Source: Pseudomonadota bacterium (lineage in GTDB: Bacteria; Pseudomonadota; Gammaproteobacteria; Burkholderiales; Thiobacillaceae). From it: 64,000 nucleotides of DNA. Each line of letters begins with the position of its first letter. Position 1 is the stretch's first letter. The notes below the pieces were generated by a model. That model was not told the origin of the DNA. It was given only the letters and a program-made list of their open reading frames with translations, and searched no databases. The position numbers and the translations under genes are program-made. Positions 24,944 through 33,084 of this stretch are shown in pieces. The stretch spans positions 146,414-210,413 of the forward strand of contig JAKADC010000004.1 in NCBI GenBank assembly GCA_021820845.1, written 5' to 3'.

Positions 24944-26566
24944 TCAGTCCTTGAAGCGCCCCCGCACGCCGGCGCGATTGGCGCCGCCACGGCTCTCGTT
25001 GCCGCGCGACGGAGCGGCCCGTCCACCGGCCCCTTTGCCGTAGCTGCGTTGTGCCGCCGCGACCTTCGCCTCGCGTTCGCGCTTTTCCCAGTATTCGATG
25101 CTGTTGCCGTTGACCTCCGCCTTCGGCCCACGCGCGCCTCGCTCGTCGGTCATCCGGGGGACGTCGGACGGACCGCGCACGAGCGCCTGTTCGAACCGGT
25201 TGCCGCGCGGTGCATCGCCGCGGGCAGGACGCGCGTCGGCGCGGTAGCCACGATCACGATTGTCGCGGCTGTCGCCGCGCGGCGGGCGCTCGCCGTAGCT
25301 GCGCGGCTCGTTGCGGTCGGCGAAACCGCGTTTTGGCGCGCCAGTGCGCTTGTCGCCGAAACCGCCGCGGGGAGCGTTGTTGCCCCGCGGCCGGCCCGAC
25401 GAAGACGGACGACCGGAAGCCGGCTTCTGCGTCGGCTCGAGGCCGGGCAGCGTATGCACCTCGATGCGATTGCCGGTGTAGCGTTCGATGTTTCTGACGA
25501 GGCCGCCCTCGCGCATGCCGGCGAAGCTCACCGCGATGCCGGTGCGGCCGGCTCGCCCGGTGCGGCCGATGCGGTGGACGTAGTCCTCGGCCTGGCGCGG
25601 CAGGTCGAAGTTGATGACGTGACTGATGCTTGCGACGTCGATGCCGCGTGCCGCGACGTCGGTCGCGACGAGCACCCGCGTGCGGCCTTCGCGCAAGCGC
25701 TGCAACGCGCGGTTGCGCTGGCCCTGCTGCATGTCGCCGTGCAGCGCGTCGGACGCGAAACCGCTGTCGGCCAGGAGGTCGGAGATTTCCTCGGTGCTGC
25801 GCTTGGTCGAGGCGAAGACGATCGCCTGCACCATGTCCACGTCGCGCAGCAGCGCGTCGAGCAGGCGGTTCTTGTGGTCCATGTTGTCGGCAAACAGCAG
25901 GCGCTGCTCGATCTTGGCTTCCTTGTGGGGCACCGCTTCGATCTCGATGCGCTGCGCATCGCGCGTGAGTTCGCGCGCCAGGTTACCCACCACGCCGTCG
26001 AGCGTGGCCGAGAACAGCAGCGTCTGGCGCTCGGCCGGGCAGCGCGCCGCGATGGCCTTGATGTCGTCGACGAAGCCCATGTCCAGCATGCGGTCGGCTT
26101 CGTCGAGCACCAGCACTTCGAGGCGCGAGAAGTCGATCTTGCCGCGCTCGAGATGATCGATCAACCGGCCCGGCGTCGCCACCACGACGTCGACCGGCTG
26201 CGACAGGCGCTTGAGTTGCAGGCCGTAGGGCGCGCCGCCGACCAGACACGCGGTGCGGAAACGGCGCATGTCCTTGCCATAGGTCATGGCGGCCTTTTCG
26301 ACCTGCAGTGCGAGTTCGCGCGTCGGGGTCAGCACCAGCACGCGCGGACCCATGCTCTTGACGGTCGGCTCGGCCAGCATGCGCTGGATCGACGGCAGCA
26401 GGAACGCCGCCGTCTTGCCGCTGCCGGTGTGCGACGACACCAGCAGGTCGCGGCCGCTCAGCGCGGCGGGAATCGCCTGCATCTGGACGGGCGTGGCGTT
26501 TTCGTAGCCGGCGGCCAGAACGGATTTAAGGATGAGGGGATCAAGTCCCAGTTCGGAGAAGCTCAT
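24944..26566 (-). CDS. rhlE: DEAD-box ATP-dependent RNA helicase, RhlE type
   Basis: The protein remodels structured RNA, typically in ribosome assembly and mRNA decay. Start MSFSELGLDPLILKSV at 26566 gives 540 aa. The helicase core shows SSHTGSGKTAAFLLP (motif I), the DEAD box (LVLDEADRML), SAT (LLFSATLDG), and ATDVAARGIDVASISHVINFDLP with HRIGRTGRAGRTG. The C-terminal 170 residues are low-complexity Arg-Gly-Asn-Pro sequence (RGG-like), an RNA-binding tail. A 311-bp leader with hairpins lies upstream. Confidence 0.93.
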   Translation of the reverse strand: MSFSELGLDPLILKSVLAAGYENATPVQMQAIPAALSGRDLLVSSHTGSGKTAAFLLPSIQRMLAEPTVKSMGPRVLVLTPTRELALQVEKAAMTYGKDMRRFRTACLVGGAPYGLQLKRLSQPVDVVVATPGRLIDHLERGKIDFSRLEVLVLDEADRMLDMGFVDDIKAIAARCPAERQTLLFSATLDGVVGNLARELTRDAQRIEIEAVPHKEAKIEQRLLFADNMDHKNRLLDALLRDVDMVQAIVFASTKRSTEEISDLLADSGFASDALHGDMQQGQRNRALQRLREGRTRVLVATDVAARGIDVASISHVINFDLPRQAEDYVHRIGRTGRAGRTGIAVSFAGMREGGLVRNIERYTGNRIEVHTLPGLEPTQKPASGRPSSSGRPRGNNAPRGGFGDKRTGAPKRGFADRNEPRSYGERPPRGDSRDNRDRGYRADARPARGDAPRGNRFEQALVRGPSDVPRMTDERGARGPKAEVNGNSIEYWEKREREAKVAAAQRSYGKGAGGRAAPSRGNESRGGANRAGVRGRFKD

Positions 26567-26877
26567 GGCAAACCTTTTTTCAGTGCGCTCAATGCGCAAA
26601 CCAGACCTGCGCCCGGCTCGAAACCAGACAGGTCAAAAATGACGAACCGGATAGAAGCGGCGTTCGAAGAACGCCCAACGGGTCGCGTCGATCACATCGG
26701 CGCCAACCACAAGACTTGTCACTGCCGGCTGCAAACGCCGGCGGCACAAAAGAGAGGTCGAGGACGATGGGGCTGTGAGAACAGTCCCGAGGCACGGTGG
26801 AAAAAGCCAGACCTGCCCACTGCTGTATGCACAACTCGGGCGAGTATATCAGTAAAAGCTGTTTTTCCCCAGCCTTT
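26567..26877 (-). other. rhlE leader region with hairpins; no gene seen
   Basis: These 311 bp separate rhlE from the ABC exporter upstream. A perfect hairpin GGCGTTC-GAA-GAACGCC lies at 26659-26675 and GCCGGC repeats form another near 26724-26742. Open frames here are short and unlike any family. The region probably holds the rhlE promoter and a structured 5' leader. Confidence 0.4.
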
Positions 26878-28644
26878 TCACGCGTGGTGATAAAGCTTGT
26901 GATACAGCCCGCCGCGGTCGATCAGCTCGGCGTGGCCACCCTCTTCCACCACGCGACCGTTCTCGAACACCAGGATGCGGTCGGCCTGTTTCACGGCGCT
27001 CAAGCGATGCGCGATGATCAGCGTGGTGCGCCCCGACAGGAACCCATTGAGCGCCCCGTGCAGCCGGCGCTCGGTGTCGGTATCGAGCGCCGAGGTCGCC
27101 TCGTCGAGAACGACGATGCGGGGATCGGCGACGATCATGCGCGCGATCGCCAGCCGCTGCCGCTGGCCGCCCGAAAGCCGCACGCCCTGCCGCCCGACCA
27201 CCGTGTCCAGTCCCTGCGGCAGCGCGGCGACGATGTCCTTCAACTGCGCGATCTCCAGCGCCTGCCAAAGAGTCGCGTCGCTGGCGTCGCGCCCCAGCGT
27301 GAGGTTGGCGCGCACGCTGTCGTTGAACAGCACCGGATGCTGCAGCACCACGCCCACGTGCTCGCGCACGGTCTCCCAGCCGATCTCGGCGACCGGCACG
27401 CCGCCGTAGAGAATCTGCCCGGACCGCACCGGATAGAGGCCGAGCAAGGCCTGCACCAGCGTCGACTTGCCGCCGCCGGAGGCGCCAACCAGCGCCACCT
27501 TTTCGCCCGCGCGGACCACGAGGCTGACATCGTCGAGCACGGTCTCGCCGTCCCCATAGGCGAAGCTCACGTGCTCCAGCGCGATGCCGACCGTGGGCCG
27601 GCCGGCGAACGGATCGCGCTGCGCCGGAAACTGCGGCTCGCTGCGCAGGCCGAGAAGCGCGTTGATGCGGCCGAGCGCGGCGTTCGCGGCGAACCAGGCG
27701 TATTGCATGTTCACCAGCTCCTGCACCGGCGTCATCATGAACCACAGGTAGCCGAACACCGCCAGCATCTCGCCGACGGTGAGGTTGGAAAACACCACCA
27801 TCAGCATCGCGCCGGCGCGGAAGGCGTCGAACCCGGCCAGGAACACGAAGAAGGAAAACCGGCTCATCGCGTCCGACTTCCAGGCGAACGCGGCGGCGTG
27901 CCGGCGGATGTCGGCGGCCTTTTCCGTGACCCGGAGAAGGTAATGCTTCTCGCGGTTCATCGCGCGGACCTGCGTCAGCGCATCCAGGGTCTCGGACAGC
28001 GCCTCCTGGAACGCCTCGAACGCGCGATTCTCGTGCTTCTTGAGATCCTTCACCCGCTTGCCGAGCCGGGTCGAAAACAGGATCACGACCGGGTTCAGCA
28101 GCACGATGAACAGTGCCAGTTGCCAGTGCATCCAGAACAACACCGCCGCGACGCCGGCGAGCGTCAGGACCGATACGGCAAACCCCGAAACCGAGGAGCC
28201 GAGGAAGCTGTCGATGGCGTTGATGTCGGTGACGAAATGCGAGGTGACGCGGCCCGCGCCCAGCGTCTCGAATTCGGACAGCGCAATGCGCGACAGCCGG
28301 TCGAGCATGCGTGCCCGGATGCGGTACACCACGTCCTTGGCCAGCAGGGAAAAGGTCCGCCCCTGCCACACGTTGAGCAGGATCGCCGTCAGCCTCAGCA
28401 CGACCGTCAGCAGCAGCGCCACGCCGATGAACAGCACCGGCCCGTGCCAGGCCTCCGGGAAAAAGCGCCCGATCACGGCGACCATCTTTCCCGGATGATG
28501 CAGCAGCACCTCGTCGACCATCAGCGGCAACAGCAACGGCACGGGGACTGCGGCCGCCACCGCGAGCAGCGCGGTCAGGTTGGCCTGGAGCAGGCGCCCG
28601 CGATGGAGTTTGAGGTCGTCGGCGATGCCGCGCCACGTCAGCAT
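26878..28644 (-). CDS. ABC exporter with fused permease and ATPase (MsbA-like)
   Basis: The protein is a type IV ABC half-transporter that acts as a homodimer in the inner membrane. Start MLTWRGIADDLKLHRG at 28644 gives 588 aa. Six membrane helices occupy residues 20-310. The ATPase has Walker A VGASGGGKSTLVQALLG, Q loop VLQHPVLFND, signature LSGGQRQRLAIARMI, Walker B IVVLDEATSALD and the H-loop AHRLSAV. Similarity in layout is to MsbA/lipid or multidrug exporters; the substrate is not determined by sequence. It appears monocistronic. Confidence 0.9.
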   Translation of the reverse strand: MLTWRGIADDLKLHRGRLLQANLTALLAVAAAVPVPLLLPLMVDEVLLHHPGKMVAVIGRFFPEAWHGPVLFIGVALLLTVVLRLTAILLNVWQGRTFSLLAKDVVYRIRARMLDRLSRIALSEFETLGAGRVTSHFVTDINAIDSFLGSSVSGFAVSVLTLAGVAAVLFWMHWQLALFIVLLNPVVILFSTRLGKRVKDLKKHENRAFEAFQEALSETLDALTQVRAMNREKHYLLRVTEKAADIRRHAAAFAWKSDAMSRFSFFVFLAGFDAFRAGAMLMVVFSNLTVGEMLAVFGYLWFMMTPVQELVNMQYAWFAANAALGRINALLGLRSEPQFPAQRDPFAGRPTVGIALEHVSFAYGDGETVLDDVSLVVRAGEKVALVGASGGGKSTLVQALLGLYPVRSGQILYGGVPVAEIGWETVREHVGVVLQHPVLFNDSVRANLTLGRDASDATLWQALEIAQLKDIVAALPQGLDTVVGRQGVRLSGGQRQRLAIARMIVADPRIVVLDEATSALDTDTERRLHGALNGFLSGRTTLIIAHRLSAVKQADRILVFENGRVVEEGGHAELIDRGGLYHKLYHHA

Positions 28645-28747
28645 GACTGGCCGTCCTGAAGAAAGAAACCGATTGCCAGGATAAGCGCTGACGCGCCGGG
28701 ACAAAAGCACCGCCCCGGGCGCCGCGCGGGAAAGACGTCGTGCCGAT

Positions 28748-29440
28748 TTACACCCCGGACGGGCCGCCGCCGATTCGAAGCAAGCCGTACACGAGCGCGG
28801 CGGCGAACGCCAGCAGCGCCAGCGCCCGCCCGTTCGACGCCATGCGGCCGGCAGTCGCGCCGGCGACCGGCGTCTTCACGCCCGTGAACATCGCCGTGAT
28901 CATGTCGTCGTGCCGCACGAGCTGATGCGTCGCCACCGCGGCGATGTGCAAGCCGACCAGGCCCAGCAGGAGATCGAAATTGTAGGCGTGCAGCGTGGTA
29001 ATGAGGCTGCTGACGTCGTGAGGAACCCAGTGCGAAAGCGGCGCCTCGTAGCCGTTGTCGTCGTTGCCAAACAGCCCGGTGACGGCCTGCACCAACAACA
29101 CAACCAACAGGCTCACGATCATCCAGCCGCCCAGCGGGTTATGTCCGAGATAGGCCTTGGCCTGGCGCTGCAAGACGCTGCGGAAATACGCGTAGCTGTG
29201 ACGCGGGCTCCGCACGAAGTCGGTGAAGCGCGCCGTGTCGCTGCCCACGAACCCCCACGCGATGCGGAACAGCACGAGCGCGAGAATGGCGCCCCCGGAC
29301 CATTCGTGGTACGGCATCCATTCGTTGCCCTCCTCACCGCTCCACCACGAAAACGCGACCAGGACCAGCAGCAGCCAGTGAAACAGCCGCACCGGCATGT
29401 CCCACACCTTGACCCGGGCCGGGACGGAGGGGCGGGTCAT
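28748..29440 (-). CDS. Cytochrome b561-type membrane protein
   Basis: This diheme b-type cytochrome probably passes electrons between the quinone pool and its partner cytochrome c. Start MTRPSVPARVKVWDMPVRLF overlaps the stop of the upstream cytochrome c gene, so the two are coupled. The 230-aa protein has the b561 hallmarks: WDMPVRLFHWLLL (heme His), a second His in the first third (PYHEWSGG), GHNPLGGWMIVSLL, and late helix His residues (LHAYNFDLLLGLVGLHI). Four to five membrane helices are visible. Confidence 0.9.
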   Translation of the reverse strand: MTRPSVPARVKVWDMPVRLFHWLLLVLVAFSWWSGEEGNEWMPYHEWSGGAILALVLFRIAWGFVGSDTARFTDFVRSPRHSYAYFRSVLQRQAKAYLGHNPLGGWMIVSLLVVLLVQAVTGLFGNDDNGYEAPLSHWVPHDVSSLITTLHAYNFDLLLGLVGLHIAAVATHQLVRHDDMITAMFTGVKTPVAGATAGRMASNGRALALLAFAAALVYGLLRIGGGPSGV

Positions 29441-29919
29441 AGCACGGACGGCCCGCGGAACGCCTTGTGGCACGCAGCGCAGCTATCGCTGACCTGCAGA
29501 TAGGCCGGGCGGATCAGATCGAGCTTCCCGGTCTTCGCCACCGCGTCGAGATGGGCGGCTGCCTTGATGTACGTTTCCTGCGCCTGCTTGAACTTGGCCG
29601 GGTTCTGCCACACCACGGGCTTCGCGCGGCTCGGCGAATAGGTGCTCCCCGGGGGGAAAAACGTCCACGGCTGCGTGCTCAGCGCCTCGAGCTTGTCGGC
29701 GAGCGACTGGAAGCGCGCCGCATCGTAAGGGCTCTTGCCGCGCACCATGATTCCCATCGGCTCGAAGGTGCGCAGCGTTTCCTGCAACACGGCGCGGCGC
29801 CGCGTCACGGGCTGGCCGGGGTGGGTATCGGGCTTGGGGCCGCAGCCTGCGAGCGTCAGGCAAGCGCCGATCAACAGGGGAGCGGAACGGAGGGTGGGCT
29901 TGAGCGAGAGCATGATCAT
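29437..29919 (-). CDS. Cytochrome c lipoprotein (cytochrome c'-like)
   Basis: This 160-aa monoheme cytochrome has a lipobox (LTLAGC, Cys near residue 26), so it is likely anchored to the membrane on the periplasmic side. The heme site CAACH is close to the C-terminus (residues 147-151), the position seen in cytochrome c' and c556. It precedes cytochrome b561 with a short overlap; such pairs form periplasmic electron-transfer modules. The partner substrate is not known. Confidence 0.88.
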   Translation of the reverse strand: MIMLSLKPTLRSAPLLIGACLTLAGCGPKPDTHPGQPVTRRRAVLQETLRTFEPMGIMVRGKSPYDAARFQSLADKLEALSTQPWTFFPPGSTYSPSRAKPVVWQNPAKFKQAQETYIKAAAHLDAVAKTGKLDLIRPAYLQVSDSCAACHKAFRGPSVL

Positions 29920-30043
29920 CCAAAGAAACGCGTGAAGGGCAACCGGGTATGGAGGGACGCCCGCGCGCGGAGTTCCCCGGCCGGCTCATTTCGGGCTCGC
30001 AGCCGACGAAGCGACGGGGCGAATGGTTCCGATCGCCGCCTAC

Positions 30044-30056
30044 TTCCGATGCAGAA
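30044..30056. other. Distal attachment core
   Basis: TTCCGATGCAGAA repeats the sequence that encodes the FCIGK end of MnmE. The following bases read AAGTAGG on the minus strand, one A short of a Lys-stop ending, so the site may have changed after integration. Confidence 0.8.
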
Positions 30057-30115
30057 GCTAGCAAACTGGCACGAAGCCGCGCCGTTGCGTGATTTGAGAA
30101 ATTGATATTTCCATC

Positions 30116-30136
30116 ATGGGAACAAATATGGGAACA
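30116..30136 (+). repeat. Two arm-type direct repeats at the distal island end
   Basis: ATGGGAACA occurs at 30116-30124 and 30128-30136, in the same orientation and 12 bp apart. The same motif occurs four times beside the integrase. They are likely integrase or excisionase arm sites. Confidence 0.7.
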
Positions 30137-30243
30137 CAAATTGGAAGTCACCCCCATTTTGCCCCAACTTTAGCCGACGCGCTTAAGCTCCGGCGGCTCC
30201 CGTCGGCGCTCCCAGGCAAGACCCAATGACCTCCGGGATCTCG

Positions 30244-30861
30244 CTAAGCCGATTGCCCCATCCGATCCAGATGAGCCAATTCTTCGTCATGATCGGCTTT
30301 GGATACTGCAGGGCGAACGGTACCGTAGTACTTCCTGCCGGCCCCGGCGCCGACATAATCAGCCGCTTGGTCAATCTCATAAAACCGAGCCTGACATACG
30401 CAGCTTCCAACTACCATTTCTATCGGAGTGTTGCCGTGGTTAAACAGTTCGAGCGGTACGGTTCCCCTCCATCCCGGCTGCATTGATGTCGAAACGCCAA
30501 TTCCCAGCCTTCCATAGCTACTGCGGATGGAAATATCGGCGTAAATATTTTTTGGAAGTGCGAGAAACTCGACAGTGGTACTAAGTACAACCTGATGGGG
30601 GTAGAGAACGAACCGCTCCCCAAGACGACGGCGAGTTTCCTGGAAATATGATTGAATGCCTCGCTTCTTCACATTGTCCGCAGGGAACGGCTCAATCGCG
30701 GCGCGCCGAGTCAGTATCGAAACGGAGAAGTCGTATCCGAGCCGCAAGTCAACTGAAATACTACCGATTTGATCATCGGATAAAACGGGATCTAGAAAAA
30801 GGCTATCCGGATCACCGCTCGACAGGGATGCGAGGATTTCGTTACGGGTTAAGAGCCGCAT
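30244..30861 (-). CDS. dCTP deaminase/dUTPase-family enzyme
   Basis: This 205-aa protein belongs to the trimeric dCTP deaminase/dUTPase fold. It shows SIRSSYGRLGIGVS (residues 111-124, matching the RSSxxRLG motif), QPGWRGTVPLELFNHG (128-143) with Glu138 at the position of the catalytic glutamate of Dcd, and a C-terminal KYYGTVRPAVSK like the nucleotide-closing segment. It presumably deaminates dCTP to dUTP. Phage-defence deaminases of this fold deplete dCTP during infection. It overlaps the metalloprotease gene by 20 bp and is the last gene of a four-gene cluster. GC content is visibly lower than the core genome. Confidence 0.85.
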   Translation of the reverse strand: MRLLTRNEILASLSSGDPDSLFLDPVLSDDQIGSISVDLRLGYDFSVSILTRRAAIEPFPADNVKKRGIQSYFQETRRRLGERFVLYPHQVVLSTTVEFLALPKNIYADISIRSSYGRLGIGVSTSMQPGWRGTVPLELFNHGNTPIEMVVGSCVCQARFYEIDQAADYVGAGAGRKYYGTVRPAVSKADHDEELAHLDRMGQSA

Positions 30862-31951
30862 TCCATCCCTCTCTAATCATCATATTTCTTATTGATTTTT
30901 CGGTAAGGTCGTTCGCGATCCTCTCAATTTCAGCTTCTGAAAGCGCACTCCACGCCCCGCTTGGCTTCGTTGCCATCTGTTGTAGGAAGCTCCACCCCGC
31001 GTCAAAAATTCCAAAAACCTCTTGGTCAGAGGCAAGTTGGCACGGACGTACATTACCGAACGTTTCCTCTACATCAAGATTTGAGAAGCGGTGCGTCAGC
31101 CGTGGAAGGCCCCTGCAAACAAGTGCATCCTGAAAAAGATCGAGAATTGGATTAGATTTACCATTAATGAAATCTGTCATCAGCTGAAATCTTGAAGCCG
31201 AGCTCGGATGGCTTGGCTCCGCTCGATTATTGGGGATGAATTCTTGGAGAAACCCCTGTGCGGCTTTGCCAACGTAAGCGACACTTACTAAGTCAGCAAA
31301 GTACTCCATCCGGTGGTTCCTAACGACTGACTCCCAAAACTTTCGCTCCTCGCCCGACAAGCCCCCTATCTCGGCACTGGGTTTCACATCGGGGAGATCA
31401 GGCCCGACGTGCGCAGGACTGTTTAAGAGCGATGTCGTGACAATTTCGTTGTCAGCATCAACGAAATGTCCAAACTCATGGAACAAGGGAACACAGAAAA
31501 GCGGCTTGTGCCGGTAAACATATGGAAGAGCGATTTGAACAGGTCTGGCATTTATCTTGACCCCCAGTTCGCGCTCTACCAAGTCGAAGAAATCTCGACT
31601 GCTACCGTGGAAGTAGAAATTTGCCTCTTGAACGATCGCCGTCGTAATGAGTAAATCGTCCGTTCCCCACTCTTGCGCCGCCCGCTTGATTGCGAAGACG
31701 ACCTCATAGGGAATTTGCTTTGCCGTACTTCCAGTAAGAAATTGGGTTAGCCGCCAGACTTCATTTGAAATGAATTGGGCGACATCCAAGTTTATGGTCG
31801 GGGGGCTTTCTTCTACTTTTGAAAGAAGCTTGGCGAGCGCGTCGCGAAGCTCGCGGATGTACGCATCTAGCTCGGAAGAAAAGTATGGGGTTTCAGCTAA
31901 CCCATCTAGTTGGGCCAGCAATAGCCGAAGATTCGACCTAAGCAGCAGCAT
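30842..31951 (-). CDS. Putative zinc metalloprotease (HExxH)
   Basis: This 369-aa protein is not assigned to a named family. It has a clear zinc-peptidase signature: HEFGH at residues 158-162 after a hydrophobic stretch (PLFCVPLF), and a candidate third ligand, Glu216, in MEYFADLVS, the ExxxD arrangement of gluzincins. A later SHPSSASRF (His248, Arg254) resembles the His/Arg patch of M48-like enzymes. The N-terminal 120 residues are mostly helical. No signal peptide or membrane helix is seen, so it is cytoplasmic. It overlaps the downstream dCTP deaminase-like gene by 20 bp and the upstream 107-aa gene by 14 bp. A role in sensing or activating the deaminase is inference. Confidence 0.75.
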   Translation of the reverse strand: MLLLRSNLRLLLAQLDGLAETPYFSSELDAYIRELRDALAKLLSKVEESPPTINLDVAQFISNEVWRLTQFLTGSTAKQIPYEVVFAIKRAAQEWGTDDLLITTAIVQEANFYFHGSSRDFFDLVERELGVKINARPVQIALPYVYRHKPLFCVPLFHEFGHFVDADNEIVTTSLLNSPAHVGPDLPDVKPSAEIGGLSGEERKFWESVVRNHRMEYFADLVSVAYVGKAAQGFLQEFIPNNRAEPSHPSSASRFQLMTDFINGKSNPILDLFQDALVCRGLPRLTHRFSNLDVEETFGNVRPCQLASDQEVFGIFDAGWSFLQQMATKPSGAWSALSEAEIERIANDLTEKSIRNMMIREGWNAALNP

Positions 31952-32261
31952 TCAATCGCAGGGACATCAGCAGCTGCTTGGCCGTCTCCACTTCGATATT
32001 TTCAAATGTGCCGATGTTGGCAACTTGTTGCCTCAAATCATCTCGTCCTCTGATGCGCAGGGCCAACTCCAGGGCTTCAGCCGGCGTATCTCGATTAATA
32101 GAAGCGGGATTGGAGGCAATTGCCGATGCCGTCTGGAGCACTCTGACGACATGCACTTTCAGCGAATCGGAAATGTCGACCTCTGGACGTTGCCCAACAG
32201 AAGACAAGACAACCTGAACCAGTCCAAGAGCACTATTACGATCAGGAGCGGCAGCTAACAT
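31938..32261 (-). CDS. Hypothetical protein, second gene of the deaminase/protease cluster
   Basis: This 107-aa protein is not recognised. It is predicted largely helical (VRVLQTASAIASNPASI, ALELALRIRGRDDLRQQV) with no Cys and no membrane segment. A good ribosome site (AAGGAGG-like on the minus strand, CTCCTT at 32266-32271) precedes the start. Its end overlaps the protease gene by 14 bp. Small size and position next to the regulator suggest an adaptor or antitoxin-like partner, which is inference only. Confidence 0.65.
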   Translation of the reverse strand: MLAAAPDRNSALGLVQVVLSSVGQRPEVDISDSLKVHVVRVLQTASAIASNPASINRDTPAEALELALRIRGRDDLRQQVANIGTFENIEVETAKQLLMSLRLNAAA

Positions 32262-32310
32262 GAGTCCTCCTTAAATTCGGGCACTGGGTCATTTCGAAGG
32301 CAAACTGCCA

Positions 32311-32838
32311 TCAAGCAGCAGCGGATTTGCGCTTCGCAACACCATTAACGGCGCGATCCGCCTCAACTTTTGCGCCCAGCCGATTTGCGAATTCGACCGC
32401 CTCTTTGCGCACGGATTCAACTTCGACAACAAATGCAAAGCTCAACTGGCCATTGGTAAGGAGTTCCAGCACACCGGTTTTGTGCCGAAAGAAAACATCC
32501 TTACCATCAGTTACCAAGTATGAAGCTGGCATTCCCGCGAACGTAATCTCTGAGTGTTGCGTTCGAAGGTTCGCCAACGCTTTCTTGAGGCGCAGAACGG
32601 AAACACCTGCCTCCAATAGCTTCGCTACCGACCTTAGAACAACAATATCCCCGAAGCTATAACGTCTTTGCACGCCTCGACCGCGCTTGCGCCCTACCCC
32701 GGGAACGACAAGCTTGTGTCTGCAAAGGTAGTCCGCCATGGCTAGGGACAAGCCGGCGAAATCTGCGGCTTCTTTAGCCGAGAAATACTGGGCAATCACT
32801 GAAGCCGCCGGGTGGCGGGTTGAGGGTTTTTGCTTCAT
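32311..32838 (-). CDS. MerR-like helix-turn-helix protein
   Basis: This 175-aa protein has an N-terminal MerR-type winged helix (FSAKEAADFAGLSLAMADYL, residues 19-38; RRYSFGDIVVLRSVAKLLEAG with VSVLRLKKAL). A C-terminal part follows that senses no metal by sequence (no Cys pair), ending in a DUF433-like ELLTNGQLSFAFVVEVESVR. It is the first gene of the leftward cluster (49-bp gap to the next gene) and divergent from hsdM. It is probably an autoregulator of the cluster and perhaps of the restriction operon. Confidence 0.8.
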   Translation of the reverse strand: MKQKPSTRHPAASVIAQYFSAKEAADFAGLSLAMADYLCRHKLVVPGVGRKRGRGVQRRYSFGDIVVLRSVAKLLEAGVSVLRLKKALANLRTQHSEITFAGMPASYLVTDGKDVFFRHKTGVLELLTNGQLSFAFVVEVESVRKEAVEFANRLGAKVEADRAVNGVAKRKSAAA

Positions 32839-33084
32839 ATGCGTTCAGAGTCTAGCTCTAACCTATGAATTTGCAAAGAATTTTGCGAAACTATCGGGAC
32901 CGTCTTGGCAGCATGGCTGTGGGGTGAATAGCGCCGGGGCGGCGACGATGGCATCGACCTCGTAGATCGAGAGCGCGGCACGGGCGATGGACGATCCAGT
33001 GCAAAACATAGCTTGATGCCCAGGCCATTCAAAGATTCGTGCCCTTGAGTACAGCCGGGCACAGTAGAAGTGGGATAAATCTAG
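32839..33084. promoter_or_regulatory. Divergent control region between the HTH gene and hsdM
   Basis: A 246-bp region is shared by two divergent operons. Near 32869-32890 an imperfect dyad (TTTGCAAAGAATTTTGCGAA) close to the HTH start could be its operator. The rest shows no coding pattern. Confidence 0.45.

Larger units (their letters stand above)
29920..30243. other. Junction region: chromosome/island boundary, no gene
   Basis: This 324-bp stretch has the promoter side of the cytochrome c gene, the distal att core (30044-30056), two ATGGGAACA repeats (30116-30136) and the 3' flank of the dCTP deaminase-like gene. No coding sequence was recognised. Confidence 0.6.

Noticed and set aside
30000..30100. 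A tRNA gene as the integration target
   Set aside because: No tRNA-like fold or anticodon arm was seen; the repeat matches the mnmE end.
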